A DNA stretch of 55,903 bases from Pseudomonadota bacterium. GTDB lineage: Bacteria > Pseudomonadota > Gammaproteobacteria > Burkholderiales > Casimicrobiaceae. The notes beneath the pieces were generated by a model that saw only the letters and a list, made by a program, of their open reading frames with translations, had not been told where the DNA came from and did not search any database. Position numbers and translations under genes: made by a program. Where the stretch lies: the NCBI GenBank assembly GCA_018241785.1, contig JAFEDF010000005.1, forward strand, positions 1-55,903. The letters are read 5' to 3'. This document shows positions 19,353 through 28,010 of the stretch, one piece after another; positions within the stretch are counted from its first letter, which is position 1; the number at the start of each line of letters is the position of its first letter.

Positions 19353-21211
19353 GTGAGCGCCTGGCTCATCCACAATATCGCGCCGCTGATGTTCATCGGC
19401 CTGATCGTCACGCTGCTGATCGGCTTTCCGGTCGCGTTCTCGCTCGGAGCGGTCGGCATCGGCTTCGGCCTCCTGGGCGTTCATCTCGGCCTGCTCGACG
19501 CATCGCTCTTCCAGGCGCTGCCCGAGCGCGTCTGGGGCGTGATGTCGAATGACACGCTGCTCGCGGTTCCCTTCTTCACCTTCATGGGCCTCATCCTCGA
19601 GCGATCGGGAATGGCTGAGGACCTGCTCGACACGATCGGCCAGCTCTTCGGGCCGTTGCGCGGCGGTCTCGCCTATGCGGTCGTGCTGGTCGGTGCGCTC
19701 CTCGCGGCCACCACCGGAGTGGTGGCGGCGAGCGTCATCTCGATGGGGCTCATCTCGCTGCCGATCATGCTTCGCTACGGGTACGACCGGAGGCTCGCGA
19801 GCGGTGTGATCGCGGCGTCCGGTACGCTCGCGCAGATCATTCCACCGTCGCTCGTGCTGATCGTGATGGCCGACCAGCTCGGGCGCTCGGTCGGCGACAT
19901 GTACGCGGGGGCGTTCATTCCCGGGATCACGCTCGCCGGCATCTACGCGCTCTACGCGATCGGCTGCGCCGTGTTCAAACCCCACTGGGCACCCGCGCTC
20001 CCGCCCGAAGCGCGCACCTACCGCGAGCCCGATGGAGGCAACGGCGTCCGCTCGCTCGCCATCCTGGTCGTCATCGCCGTCGTCGCCGCCGTCGTGTACG
20101 CGAAGCTGCGGATGCAGGACCGTGCGCTCGACGAGACCCTCGTCATCGCCACCAGCGTCGGAACCGCATTCGCGTTCGTCGCAGCCGTGCTGAACAAGGT
20201 GTTCAAGCTCGGATTGCTGTCGAGGATCGCCGAACGCGTCGTGTTCGTGCTGATCCCGCCGCTCGCGCTGATCTTCCTCGTGCTCGGCACGATTTTCCTC
20301 GGCGTCGCGACACCGACCGAAGGCGGTGCGATGGGTGCGACGGGCGCGCTCATCATGGCGCTTGCGCGCCGGCGCCTCTCGTGGTCGCTCCTGAAGCAGG
20401 CGATGGACAGCACGGCGAAGCTGTCGACCTTCGTCGTGTTCATCCTCGTCGGCGCGCGGGTATTCAGCCTCACCTTCTACGGCGTCAACGGCCATGTCTG
20501 GGTGGAGAACCTGCTGACGAGCCTTCCCGGCGGCCAGCTCGGCTTCCTCGTTGCGACGAACCTGCTGATCTTCTTCCTCGCCTTCTTCCTCGATTTCTTC
20601 GAGCTGTCGTTCATCATCATCCCGCTGCTGGGGCCGGTTGCCGACAAGCTCGGTATCGACCTCATCTGGTTCGGCGTGCTGCTCGGCGTCAACATGCAGA
20701 CGTCGTTCATGCACCCTCCGTTCGGCTTCGCGCTCTTCTACCTGCGCAGCGTGGCGCCGGCCAAGGAGTACGTCGATCGCGTGTCGAAGAAGCTGATCCA
20801 GGGCGTCAGCACCGGGCAGATCTACTGGGGGGCGATCCCGTTCGTCGTGATCCAGATCATCATGGTCGCGCTGGTGATCACGTTTCCGCAGATGGTGCTC
20901 GTCTACAAGTCGGGGCAGTCGACGATCGACATCAACAAGGTGCAGATCATCGTACCCGAGCAATCGCGGGTGACGCTGCCGGGCAGCTCGGAAGGCTCCG
21001 GCGAGGGGGAGACCGAGCAGGAGCGCGCCGAGAAGGCGCTCGAAAAAGCGCTCGGCGCACCGTCGCCTTCCGGCCCGAAATATGGTCTCTTCGGCGATCG
21101 GAGCCGCTTTCCTCGCCGACCTGACCCGCCATGGCGGAGACGATCCGGTCCTCCCGCCCGATCCGAAGCACCGCGACCCGAACCGGTATTCCGACGAAAG
21201 TGCGAAAGCAA
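19353..21211 (+). CDS. dctM: TRAP transporter large permease subunit; no in-frame stop found at the expected end
   Basis: DctM is the sodium/substrate-translocating subunit. The GTG start at 19353 follows GGGAGG. About twelve membrane segments are visible, with LLAVPFFTFMGLILERSGMAEDLLDTI, PPSLVLIVMADQL, GVATPTEGGAMGATGAL and LGVNMQTSFMHPPFGFALFYLRS as family landmarks. Homology-like sequence ends near 21060-21090 (a Glu/Ala-rich tail, then PKYGLFGDRS). The frame then has no stop: it runs through the hairpin at 21212 and antisense through dctP to 22646. The end here is placed at the hairpin, not at a codon. A lost stop, an indel, or an assembly error are all possible. Confidence 0.8.
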
Positions 21212-21233
21212 GAGCCCCGCCGAGGCGGGGCTC
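21212..21233. terminator. hairpin between convergent dctM and dctP
   Basis: GAGCCCCGCC and GGCGGGGCTC form a perfect 10-base inverted repeat around GA. On the minus strand it is followed by TTGCTTTCG, a weak T-rich tract, so it should end the dctP transcript. On the plus strand no T-run follows, but it may still slow or stop dctQM transcription. Confidence 0.8.
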
Positions 21234-21260
21234 CCGGTACGGCGCGCGACGCCTGCGTCG

Positions 21261-22361
21261 CTACTTCCTGGCCTGCTGCATGCGCAGCGTCGCGATCATG
21301 AAGTTGTCGAAACGGTTCTCGGCGACCTGGAACCACGCGATCTCCTGGTCGCGGAACGCCTTCCAGGGTTCGTAGACCTTCTTGAACTTCGGATTCTTGG
21401 ACGCGATCTCGTCGTAGACCTCGATGGTTGCCTTGTAGCAGGCCGCCATGATTTCGTTGCTGAACGGCTCGAGCTTCACACCCGCCGCAATCAGGCGCTT
21501 CAGCGCAGGCGGGTTGAGCGCGTCGTACTTGGCGATCATGTCGATGTTGGTTTCGGCGCAGGCCGATTCCAGTATCGACTGGTATTCCTTCGGCAGGTCG
21601 TTCCACGCCTTGATGTTGACGAACAGGTCGAATTCGGCCTGCCCCTCCCACCAGCCCGGATAGTAGTAGTACTTCGCCACCTTGTAGAGCCCGAGCTTCT
21701 CGTCGTCGTAGGGGCCGACCCATTCGGCGGCATCGATGGTCCCCTTCTCGAGCGCCGGGTAGATGTCGCCGCCGGGAATCTGCTGCGGGATCACGCCGAG
21801 CTTCTGCAGCGGCAGTCCGCCGGTGCCGCCGATGCGCATCTTCAACCCCTTGAAGTCGGCGACCGTCTTGATCGGCTTGCGATAGAACCCGCCCATCTGC
21901 GCGGTGGTGTTGCCGGCAGGGAAATTGATGATGTTGTAGTCCTTGTAGAACTCGCGCATCAGCTCGAGCCCGCCGCCGTGGTACATCCACGCATTCTGCT
22001 GGCGCGTGTTCATGCCGAATGGGATCGTGCAGCCGAACGCGAAGGTCGGATCCTTGCCGAAGAAGTAGTAAGGGGCCGTATGCGCGCACTGGACCGTCGC
22101 GTTCTGCACGGCGTCGACGACGCCGAAAGCCGGCACGATCTCGCCGCCGGCGAATGCCTGGATCTGGAACTTGTTGCCAGTCGAGGCGGCTACGCGCTTC
22201 GCGATCAGCTCCGCGCCGCCGAAGAGCGTGTCGAGGCTGCGCGGAAAGCTCGACGCGAGCCTCCATTTGATTTCCGGTGCCCCCTGCGCAAAGGCCGGCG
22301 CCGAACCCGCGGCGAGGATTCCCGCGAGACCCGCTTGCTTGATGAACGAACGGCGTTCCAT
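21261..22361 (-). CDS. dctP: TRAP transporter substrate-binding protein, probably for 2-oxo acids
   Basis: A periplasmic receptor of 366 residues with a twin-arginine type leader (ERRSFIKQAGLAGILAAG...APAFAQG), so export by Tat is likely. GGGAGGGGGC precedes the ATG. The segments YHGGGLELMREFYKDYN, NTTAQMGGFYRKPIKT, DAAEWVGPYDDEKLGLYKVAKYYYYPGWWEG are close to the TakP group that binds pyruvate and other 2-oxo monocarboxylates with sodium; the Arg in KMRIGGTGG is the usual carboxylate ligand region. It faces dctQM tail-to-tail instead of being in the same operon. Confidence 0.9.
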   Translation of the reverse strand: MERRSFIKQAGLAGILAAGSAPAFAQGAPEIKWRLASSFPRSLDTLFGGAELIAKRVAASTGNKFQIQAFAGGEIVPAFGVVDAVQNATVQCAHTAPYYFFGKDPTFAFGCTIPFGMNTRQQNAWMYHGGGLELMREFYKDYNIINFPAGNTTAQMGGFYRKPIKTVADFKGLKMRIGGTGGLPLQKLGVIPQQIPGGDIYPALEKGTIDAAEWVGPYDDEKLGLYKVAKYYYYPGWWEGQAEFDLFVNIKAWNDLPKEYQSILESACAETNIDMIAKYDALNPPALKRLIAAGVKLEPFSNEIMAACYKATIEVYDEIASKNPKFKKVYEPWKAFRDQEIAWFQVAENRFDNFMIATLRMQQARK

Positions 22362-22476
22362 CCGATGCCCCCTCCCAGTAGAAGTCATCCCAGTACGTCG
22401 CAATACCGACCCGTCGCGTCGATCGCCGGATCGGCGCGAGCAACTGGCCAGCCCCGGGGGTATCGACGCGCGCGCC

Positions 22477-22485
22477 ATTCTAGCA
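22477..22485 (-). promoter_or_regulatory. candidate extended -10 promoter of dctP
   Basis: TGCTAGAAT on the minus strand is identical to the element before glyA. It would start transcription about 109 bases before dctP; no good -35 was found. In the same 22362-22558 gap the segment GCCGATGCGGGC occurs twice 18 bases apart (near 22519 and 22537); no gene was seen in this gap. Confidence 0.4.
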
Positions 22486-22558
22486 GTCCGCGCCACCCCG
22501 TCGCCGGGTGGAACCGGCGCCGATGCGGGCCCCCGTTGCCGATGCGGGCACCCGGGGT

Positions 22559-24223
22559 TCAGGCGCCGAGCTTCCTCACCGCGTTGAAGCGCGACCACGC
22601 CCAGCCGGTCTGGCGCTCGACGGTCGTGGTCAGCCGGATCAGGTAGCGCGCATTGCCGGTGTCGAGCTCGACCATGCCGCCCGGCGCGAAGCGCTCGTCG
22701 GGACCGATCAGGCTGCGCTGCGACGCCTGGCGATTCTCGTCGACGTGCGGCAGGTAGATGCCGAAAAACGGCCGCTCCTGCGCACCGCGCGCCGAGTCGG
22801 CCGGCGCCGACCAGCTTCGCATCAGCACGCGCAGCAGGCGCCGCGCGATGATCTCGACACCGACCGTCATCTCGTCGACGTGCTGACGCTGCATGCGACG
22901 GACGACGCCGAGGATCCAGTTGTCGTCGTCGAGAATTGCGAGGAGCTCGCCGAGGCGAGCCGGGGCCTCGCGCGACGGAGCCTCGAGGCGACAGCCGGTG
23001 TCGCTCTTGTCGACCATGCGCCAGCGCGAGCCGCGCACGCGGCGCTCGATCGACGCGGGATTGACGCCGGGGTTGACCATCGTCGCCTCGTCGAAGCTCG
23101 TCATCACGCCAGGCGTGCGCGCAGCCTCGGGAAGCTGCCCGATCTCGGCGACGGCGCGCGTCAGCGCGTGCAGCCCGCTCACCACGCGAACGTGCTCGTC
23201 GGCCTGGTGCCGGCTCGCCCGCGGCGCCTGCGCGATGGCCTCGGGACCGAACAGCGATGCGAGACGCAGGAGCAGCAGGCGTTGCTCGCGCGACGGCAGC
23301 TCGCCGGGCGGCGCCGGGTTGTCGTCGCGCTCGGGGAGCCAGCGCAGGCGCTCGACGATCCGCGAGTAGAGCGGCGCCGCGTCGATGTAGAGCACCTGGC
23401 CGCCGACCGGCCGTTTCTCGCGCCTCCTCAGTCCCTGTGTCCCGGCGAGGTCGACCATGAAGCCCGCGGCGTCGCTCGACGCAGCGGAGAGCGTCAGCGC
23501 CATCGCCCATTCGTCGATCTGCCGCGCGACCCATTCGACCTGGTCGGGCGTGAAGTTCCCGGAGTCGAGGCGCATCAGCAGGAGCGTGCGCAGATAGACG
23601 TGCTCGAGCGAGGTCGCCGGCCCGGTGAAGTGGGCCGGGCCGATCAGCAGCTGCTCGCGCTGCCACGACCGCGTCCGCGCGAGGTCGAAGATTTCGTGGA
23701 ATTCCTTCCACTGCGCCGGGATCCAGTGGCTGTAGCGGAACAACCGGTACTTGCCGTCGATGCTGCGGTAATGCGCGAGGCGAAGCAGGCACCACGGCAG
23801 CAGGATGCGCCAGCGACGGTGCTGGATGTGCGGGAAGCCCGTGGTCAACGCCTGGTTGTAGGCGCCGACGAACGCCTTGACGAGATCGAAGGCTGCGTGC
23901 CACAGCCGCGACTCGACGGCGCTGCTCTTGTGATAGTTCTGCGCGTACTGCGCAGTCAGATCGGCGACGATCGGCTCGAGGCGCGCGTCGAGCTTCAGGA
24001 GCGCCTCGACCTGCGACAGCGTCGCTTCGCGCCGCGACCCGGGAAAGTTGACGACGAGCTCGAGCGCCTGCTTCTGCACTTCGAGCGGATCACGCGCGGG
24101 CAGCCGCGCGATCCAGCGCTGCGCGTGCTTCGCGCTGCGCAGCGGATCGTTGAGGCCGCGGACCCAGCCGAGCAGCGGCTGGATGGTCGTGATCGGTGCG
24201 CGGCGCGTCGTCGTATGCTTCAC
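22559..24223 (-). CDS. uncharacterised 554-residue cytoplasmic protein
   Basis: I do not recognise this protein. It has no signal peptide or membrane segment. Residues 1-200 are mostly helical and rich in Trp, Arg and His (LLGWVRGLNDPLRSAKHAQRW, RRWRILLPWCLLRLAHYRSIDG, SHWIPAQWKEFHEIF). A middle part carries YIDAAPLYSRIVERLRWLPERD. The last 170 residues look like mixed strands: RRVRGSRWRMVDKSDTGCRL, LGELLAILDDDNWILGVVRR, FAPGGMVELDTGNARYLIRL. The tail could be a PilZ-like barrel of the kind that binds cyclic di-GMP, but the RxxxR...DxSxxG motif is not clean (only S-D-T-G is near). It has a basic, housekeeping-like codon use and stands between dctP and pmbA. Confidence 0.75.
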   Translation of the reverse strand: MKHTTTRRAPITTIQPLLGWVRGLNDPLRSAKHAQRWIARLPARDPLEVQKQALELVVNFPGSRREATLSQVEALLKLDARLEPIVADLTAQYAQNYHKSSAVESRLWHAAFDLVKAFVGAYNQALTTGFPHIQHRRWRILLPWCLLRLAHYRSIDGKYRLFRYSHWIPAQWKEFHEIFDLARTRSWQREQLLIGPAHFTGPATSLEHVYLRTLLLMRLDSGNFTPDQVEWVARQIDEWAMALTLSAASSDAAGFMVDLAGTQGLRRREKRPVGGQVLYIDAAPLYSRIVERLRWLPERDDNPAPPGELPSREQRLLLLRLASLFGPEAIAQAPRASRHQADEHVRVVSGLHALTRAVAEIGQLPEAARTPGVMTSFDEATMVNPGVNPASIERRVRGSRWRMVDKSDTGCRLEAPSREAPARLGELLAILDDDNWILGVVRRMQRQHVDEMTVGVEIIARRLLRVLMRSWSAPADSARGAQERPFFGIYLPHVDENRQASQRSLIGPDERFAPGGMVELDTGNARYLIRLTTTVERQTGWAWSRFNAVRKLGA

Positions 24224-24271
24224 GGCGTCATCGCATCGCTCGCCGCGTCAACCGGCACCGGCATCCCGCGC

Positions 24272-25678
24272 TCAAGTGCCCGCAACCGTCATGCCGGCGA
24301 TCAGCAACGAGCCGACGTGGCGCGAGCCGCGCGTGTCGGCGTCGGTCCCCACCGCGACGATGTCGCGGAACATCTGCTTGAGGTTTCCCGCGATGGTGAT
24401 CTCCTCCACCGGGTACGCGATCCCGCCGTTTTCGATCCAGAAGCCTGCGGCGCCCCGCGAGTAGTCGCCGGTCACGGGGTTGATTCCCTGCCCGAGCTGC
24501 TCGGTGACGAGGAGCCCGCGCCCCATCCGGCGCATCAGCGCGGCGAGATCCTCGCTGCCCGGCACGACGAGGTTGTGTGCGCCCCCGGCGTTGCCGGTCG
24601 TCGCGAGCCCGAGCTTGCGCGCCGAATAGCTGCCGAGAAAGTATCCCTGCACGACGCCGTCGGCCACCACCGTGCGCGGCGCGGTGGCGACCCCTTCGTC
24701 GTCGAACGGCGCGCTTCCGCGCCCGCGCGGAAGATGCGGCTCCTCGCGGATCGTGATGCCGCGCGCGAAGACCTGCTGGCCGATCGAATCGGGCAGGAAG
24801 GACGTCTTGCGATAGAGGCTCCCGCCCGATACCGCATGCACGAACGCACCGAGGAGATCCGCCGCTTCGGGCGCCTCGAAGAGCACCGGGCAGGTCAGCG
24901 TGCCGAGCTTTCGCGCACCGAGCCTGCGTACGGTGCGCTCGCCGGCGATCCGTCCGACCGTCGCGGCGCTCGCGAGGTCGCCGGGTGCGCGGGCGGCCGT
25001 ATACCAGTAGTCGCGCTGCATGCCGCCGCCCTCCTCGCCGACCACCGAGCAGTCGATCGTGTGGCGCGAGCTGCGATAGCCGCGGCAGAAGCCGTTCGAG
25101 TTCGCGTAGACGAACTCCGACGCCCCTTGCGAGACCCCGGCGCCTTCGGTGTTGCTAAGCCTCGCGTCGACGGCGAGCGCCGCAGCCTCGGCTTCGCGCC
25201 CGAGGGCAACGGCGGCGTCGACGTCGAGCGCCCACGGATGGTAGAGGTCGAGATCGCGCAAGCCCTGCGCAAGGCGCGCCGGGTCGGCGAGTCCCGCCGC
25301 GGGGTCCTCCTCGGTATGGCGCGCGATCGCGATCGCCTTGGTCACCGCGGCGTGCAGCGCCTCGTCGGCGAAATCGGCGGTACTCGCATGGCCGCGGCGC
25401 GTGCCGACGTACACGGTGACGCCGACGCCCTTGTCGCGATGCCAGGTGATCGTCTCGACGTCGCCACGGCGCACGCCGACGCTCAAGCCGGTCGCCTGCG
25501 ACACGTCGGTCTCGGCCGCGGTTGCGCCCGCCGCGCGCGCGGCGTCGAGAACGAGTCCGGCGACGCGCTCGAGCGTTGCCGTCGGAACGGGAAAACCGGC
25601 GTCGGACCCCGCCGCATTCACGCGGGCAGGGGTGGATGATCGAGGGTCGAGTGCGGGCGCCGCGGCATGCATGGTCAA
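24272..25678 (-). CDS. pmbA: metalloprotease PmbA (TldE), TldD/PmbA family
   Basis: PmbA pairs with TldD to form a metalloprotease that degrades unfolded peptides and processes some ribosomal peptides and antitoxins; the zinc HExxxH lies in TldD, not here. The 468-residue product has the family's SVGVRRGDVETI near the N-terminus, GASEFVYANSNGFCRGYRSSRH, the ARKLGLATTGNAGGAHNLVV block and the C-terminal QGINPVTGDYSRGAAGFWIENG. Divergent yjgA next door is the usual betaproteobacterial neighbour. Confidence 0.94.
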   Translation of the reverse strand: MTMHAAAPALDPRSSTPARVNAAGSDAGFPVPTATLERVAGLVLDAARAAGATAAETDVSQATGLSVGVRRGDVETITWHRDKGVGVTVYVGTRRGHASTADFADEALHAAVTKAIAIARHTEEDPAAGLADPARLAQGLRDLDLYHPWALDVDAAVALGREAEAAALAVDARLSNTEGAGVSQGASEFVYANSNGFCRGYRSSRHTIDCSVVGEEGGGMQRDYWYTAARAPGDLASAATVGRIAGERTVRRLGARKLGTLTCPVLFEAPEAADLLGAFVHAVSGGSLYRKTSFLPDSIGQQVFARGITIREEPHLPRGRGSAPFDDEGVATAPRTVVADGVVQGYFLGSYSARKLGLATTGNAGGAHNLVVPGSEDLAALMRRMGRGLLVTEQLGQGINPVTGDYSRGAAGFWIENGGIAYPVEEITIAGNLKQMFRDIVAVGTDADTRGSRHVGSLLIAGMTVAGT

Positions 25679-25710
25679 GGCGGGGGCGAGGGTGGCTGTC
25701 GCCCGCGTCG

Positions 25711-25721
25711 GCTATCATAGC
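25711..25721. promoter_or_regulatory. symmetrical -10-like element between pmbA and yjgA
   Basis: GCTAT-C-ATAGC is an 11-base palindrome that reads TATCAT on the plus strand and TATGAT on the minus strand, each 5 of 6 to the -10 consensus. It sits 33 bases before pmbA and 118 bases before yjgA. No clear -35 was found for either direction; nothing else was recognised in 25679-25838. Confidence 0.3.
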
Positions 25722-25838
25722 AAAGGATTGCGCGTGACCATGGCGAGCATCGGGTGCGCGCGCACCCCGTCGATGTCACCCTTACACCATGCGTGTGACC
25801 GCTTCACCACGGTTCCCGTACGCTTCGCGGCGCGGCCG

Positions 25839-26156
25839 ATGAGCGCGCCGCCGCTCCGCACGGCAGCCGCACCGACTCGGGCAGCGGACGAGCCGCCCTC
25901 CAAGACGCAGCGCAAGCGCATGATGCACGACCTGCAGGAACTCGGCGCCGAGCTCGTCGTGCTCGATCCGTCGAAGATCGCGATGCTGGGTCTTCCCGAG
26001 CCGCTCGCCGATGCGATCGCGCTCGCGCGCAGGCTCACCCGCCACGAGGCGAAGCGGCGCCAGATGCAGTACATCGGGCGCCTCATGCGCGACGTCGATC
26101 CGGTGCCGCTGCGCGAGACGCTCGCGCGCTGGTCGCGAGGGACGCGCCATGGATGA
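25839..26156 (+). CDS. yjgA: ribosome biogenesis protein YjgA/DarP-like, short form
   Basis: YjgA (DUF615) binds late 50S ribosomal precursors. This product has only 105 residues against about 160-200 for the family. It keeps the first half: PPSKTQRKRMMHDLQELGAELVVLDPSKIAMLGLPEPLADAI and RRQMQYIGRLMRDVDP, then ends in LRETLARWSRGTRHG. The C-terminal half, including the helical hairpin with D-R-Q-x-L-R, is absent. The stop overlaps the mogA start by 8 bases, so the gene is compact and not obviously decayed. A start further upstream is possible but would not restore the missing end. Confidence 0.82.
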   Translation: MSAPPLRTAAAPTRAADEPPSKTQRKRMMHDLQELGAELVVLDPSKIAMLGLPEPLADAIALARRLTRHEAKRRQMQYIGRLMRDVDPVPLRETLARWSRGTRHG

Positions 26157-26712
26157 GCGCCCGCTCGTCATCGGCCTCGTGTCGATCTCCGACCGCGCGT
26201 CGTCGGGCGTCTACACCGATCAGGGCCTGCCGGGACTCGCCGCATGGTTCGAAGCCGCGCTGGCCTCGCCGTGGCGCACCGAGACGAAGCTCATTCCCGA
26301 CGAGCAGGCGGTGATCGAGCGCACGCTGATCGAGCTCGTCGACGTCATTCACTGTGATCTCGTGCTCACCACCGGAGGCACCGGTCCGGCGCCGCGCGAC
26401 GTCACCCCCGAGGCGACGCTCGCCGTCGCACACAAGGTGCTGCCGGGATTCGGCGAGCAGATGCGCCAGGTCAGCCTGCGCTACGTGCCGACGGCGATCC
26501 TGTCGCGCCAGGTGGGCGTCGTCCGCGGGCGCGCACTGATCCTCAACCTCCCGGGACAGCCGAAGGCGATCAAGGAGACGCTCGACGGAGTCTTCCCGGC
26601 CGTGCCCTACTGCCTCGACCTGATCGGCGGTCCCTACGTCGAGACTCGCGACGACGTGTGCAAGGCGTTCCGGCCGAAGTCGGCGATCCGCCCGCCCAAG
26701 CCCGCCCCGTGA
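26149..26712 (+). CDS. mogA: molybdopterin adenylyltransferase
   Basis: MogA adenylates molybdopterin before molybdenum insertion. The 187-residue product starts with MDERPLVIGLVSISDRASSGVYTDQGLPGL and carries the conserved DLVLTTGGTGPAPRDVTPEAT and LILNLPGQPKAIKETL motifs; length and the C-terminal ...YCLDLIGGPY are typical of MogA rather than the shorter MoaB. It begins 8 bases inside the yjgA end and its stop overlaps the following exporter start as GTGA. Confidence 0.94.
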   Translation: MDERPLVIGLVSISDRASSGVYTDQGLPGLAAWFEAALASPWRTETKLIPDEQAVIERTLIELVDVIHCDLVLTTGGTGPAPRDVTPEATLAVAHKVLPGFGEQMRQVSLRYVPTAILSRQVGVVRGRALILNLPGQPKAIKETLDGVFPAVPYCLDLIGGPYVETRDDVCKAFRPKSAIRPPKPAP

Positions 26713-27638
26713 CCGGTGGCCGTGCAACCGGTGGCCGCGCGACCGGCATCGCGCTCGTCGTCGGCTCGGCGGTCGCGTTCGGAGCGATGGCGATCTTCGC
26801 GCGCATCGCGTATGCGTCGGGGGTCGACACGACGACGCTCCTTGCGCTGCGCTTCACGCTCGCCGCGTGCCTCCTCATCGCGCTCGCGCGCGTGCGCAGG
26901 GCGTCGATGCCGCGCGGACGCGACCTCGCGATCCTGGTCGCGATGGGCGCGGTCGGCTACGCGAGCCAGTCGCTCGCGTTCTTCGCGGCGCTCGCCTACG
27001 CTCCCGCCGGGGTCGTCGCGCTGCTGCTCTACCTCTACCCGGCGCTGGTGGCGATCCTCGGTGCACTGGTCCTGCACGAGCGCCTCACCGCGCAGAGGGT
27101 CACGGCGCTCGCGGTCGCGCTCGCCGGCATGGTGCTGACGGTCGCCCCGGCGCTCGGCCACGCCGGCTCGGCACGACCCCTCGGCGTCGCGCTGGCGCTC
27201 GCATCGGCAGTGATCTATTCGATCTACATCGTCGCCGGCACGCGGGTCGCTGCACGCGTCTCGCCCGACGCGACTTCGGCGACCGTGTGCACGGCGGCCG
27301 CGGCAGTCTACGTCGGCGTCGCCCTCGCTCGAGGCGTCCACTGGCCGCAGTCGGCCGCCGGCTGGGGCGCCGCCGGCGCAATCGCGCTGGTGTCGACGGT
27401 GATTGCCATCACGCTCTTCTTCGCCGGCCTCGCGCGCGTCGGCGCGACGCGTGCGGCGACGCTGTCTACGGTCGAGCCGGTGGTCACGGTGATCCTCGCC
27501 GCGCTCGTTCTCGGCGAGCGTATCGCACCCGTCCAGATCGCCGGAGGCGCGATGATCGTCGCGGCGGTGTGGTTGCTCGCGCGTGCGCCCGGGGTCGACC
27601 GCGCTGTCGCAGCGGCGGTCCGAACACGGAGCAGATGA
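26709..27638 (+). CDS. EamA/DMT-superfamily transporter
   Basis: A 309-residue inner-membrane protein with ten hydrophobic segments in two EamA repeats, the drug/metabolite-transporter pattern; the first repeat has SLAFFAALAYAPAGVVALLLYLYPALVAILGALVLHERL, the second TLFFAGLARVGATRAATLSTVEPVVTVILAALVLGERI. It starts with GTG in a GTGA overlap with mogA. The N-terminus contains a GGRATGGRATG duplication, encoded by a repeated 15-base stretch. Members export metabolites such as amino acids; no substrate can be assigned. Confidence 0.87.
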   Translation: MTGGRATGGRATGIALVVGSAVAFGAMAIFARIAYASGVDTTTLLALRFTLAACLLIALARVRRASMPRGRDLAILVAMGAVGYASQSLAFFAALAYAPAGVVALLLYLYPALVAILGALVLHERLTAQRVTALAVALAGMVLTVAPALGHAGSARPLGVALALASAVIYSIYIVAGTRVAARVSPDATSATVCTAAAAVYVGVALARGVHWPQSAAGWGAAGAIALVSTVIAITLFFAGLARVGATRAATLSTVEPVVTVILAALVLGERIAPVQIAGGAMIVAAVWLLARAPGVDRAVAAAVRTRSR

Positions 27639-27684
27639 ACCCCGGTCGATTGACACGTGGACGACATGCGAACACGCTACGCGC

Positions 27685-28010
27685 ATGTCGACGATGATCC
27701 GGGTGCGGCACGTCGCGGACGCGATTCACCGCAAGCTCGAGGCACGCGCAGCCGAGGCCGTGCGCGCCGAGCGCGGCGCACGTTGATCGTCGCCGACGCG
27801 CCGACGACGCTCGAGGACCATCCCGAGCTCACGATGGTCCGTGGTCCCGATCAGCTCCCCGTGACGCGGATCCGGCCGCTGAGGGAGGGCCTGTCCGCCA
27901 ATGACGCCGCGTACGTCGTGCCGGCCGAAGCGCTGAATGCGACCCTCCTCACGAGTGACCGGAGGCTCGCCTCGGCCGCAGCGCGATGGGCGGACGCGGA
28001 GACGGTGTGA
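27685..28010 (+). pseudogene. decayed vapBC toxin-antitoxin remnant
   Basis: Two pieces in different frames. From an ATG at 27685, 33 codons read MSTMIRVRHVADAIHRKLEARAAEA, the start of FitA/VapB-type antitoxins (which read like 'VRNVPDDVHRTLKARAAEAG'), and then stop at 27786. Next, in another frame up to a stop at 28010, is PVTRIRPLREGLSANDAAYVVPAEALNATLLTSDRRLA, the C-terminal third of a PIN-domain VapC toxin (with the conserved D-A-A-Y and T-D-R-R-L). The end of VapB and the first two-thirds of VapC, with its first catalytic acids, are missing. A long frame from 27657 crosses both but encodes no intact protein. Confidence 0.7.

Noticed and set aside
22508..25639. Plus-strand open frame of 1043 codons opposite the 554-residue gene and pmbA
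   Set aside because: Shadow of PmbA and its neighbour; no motif and arginine-heavy composition.
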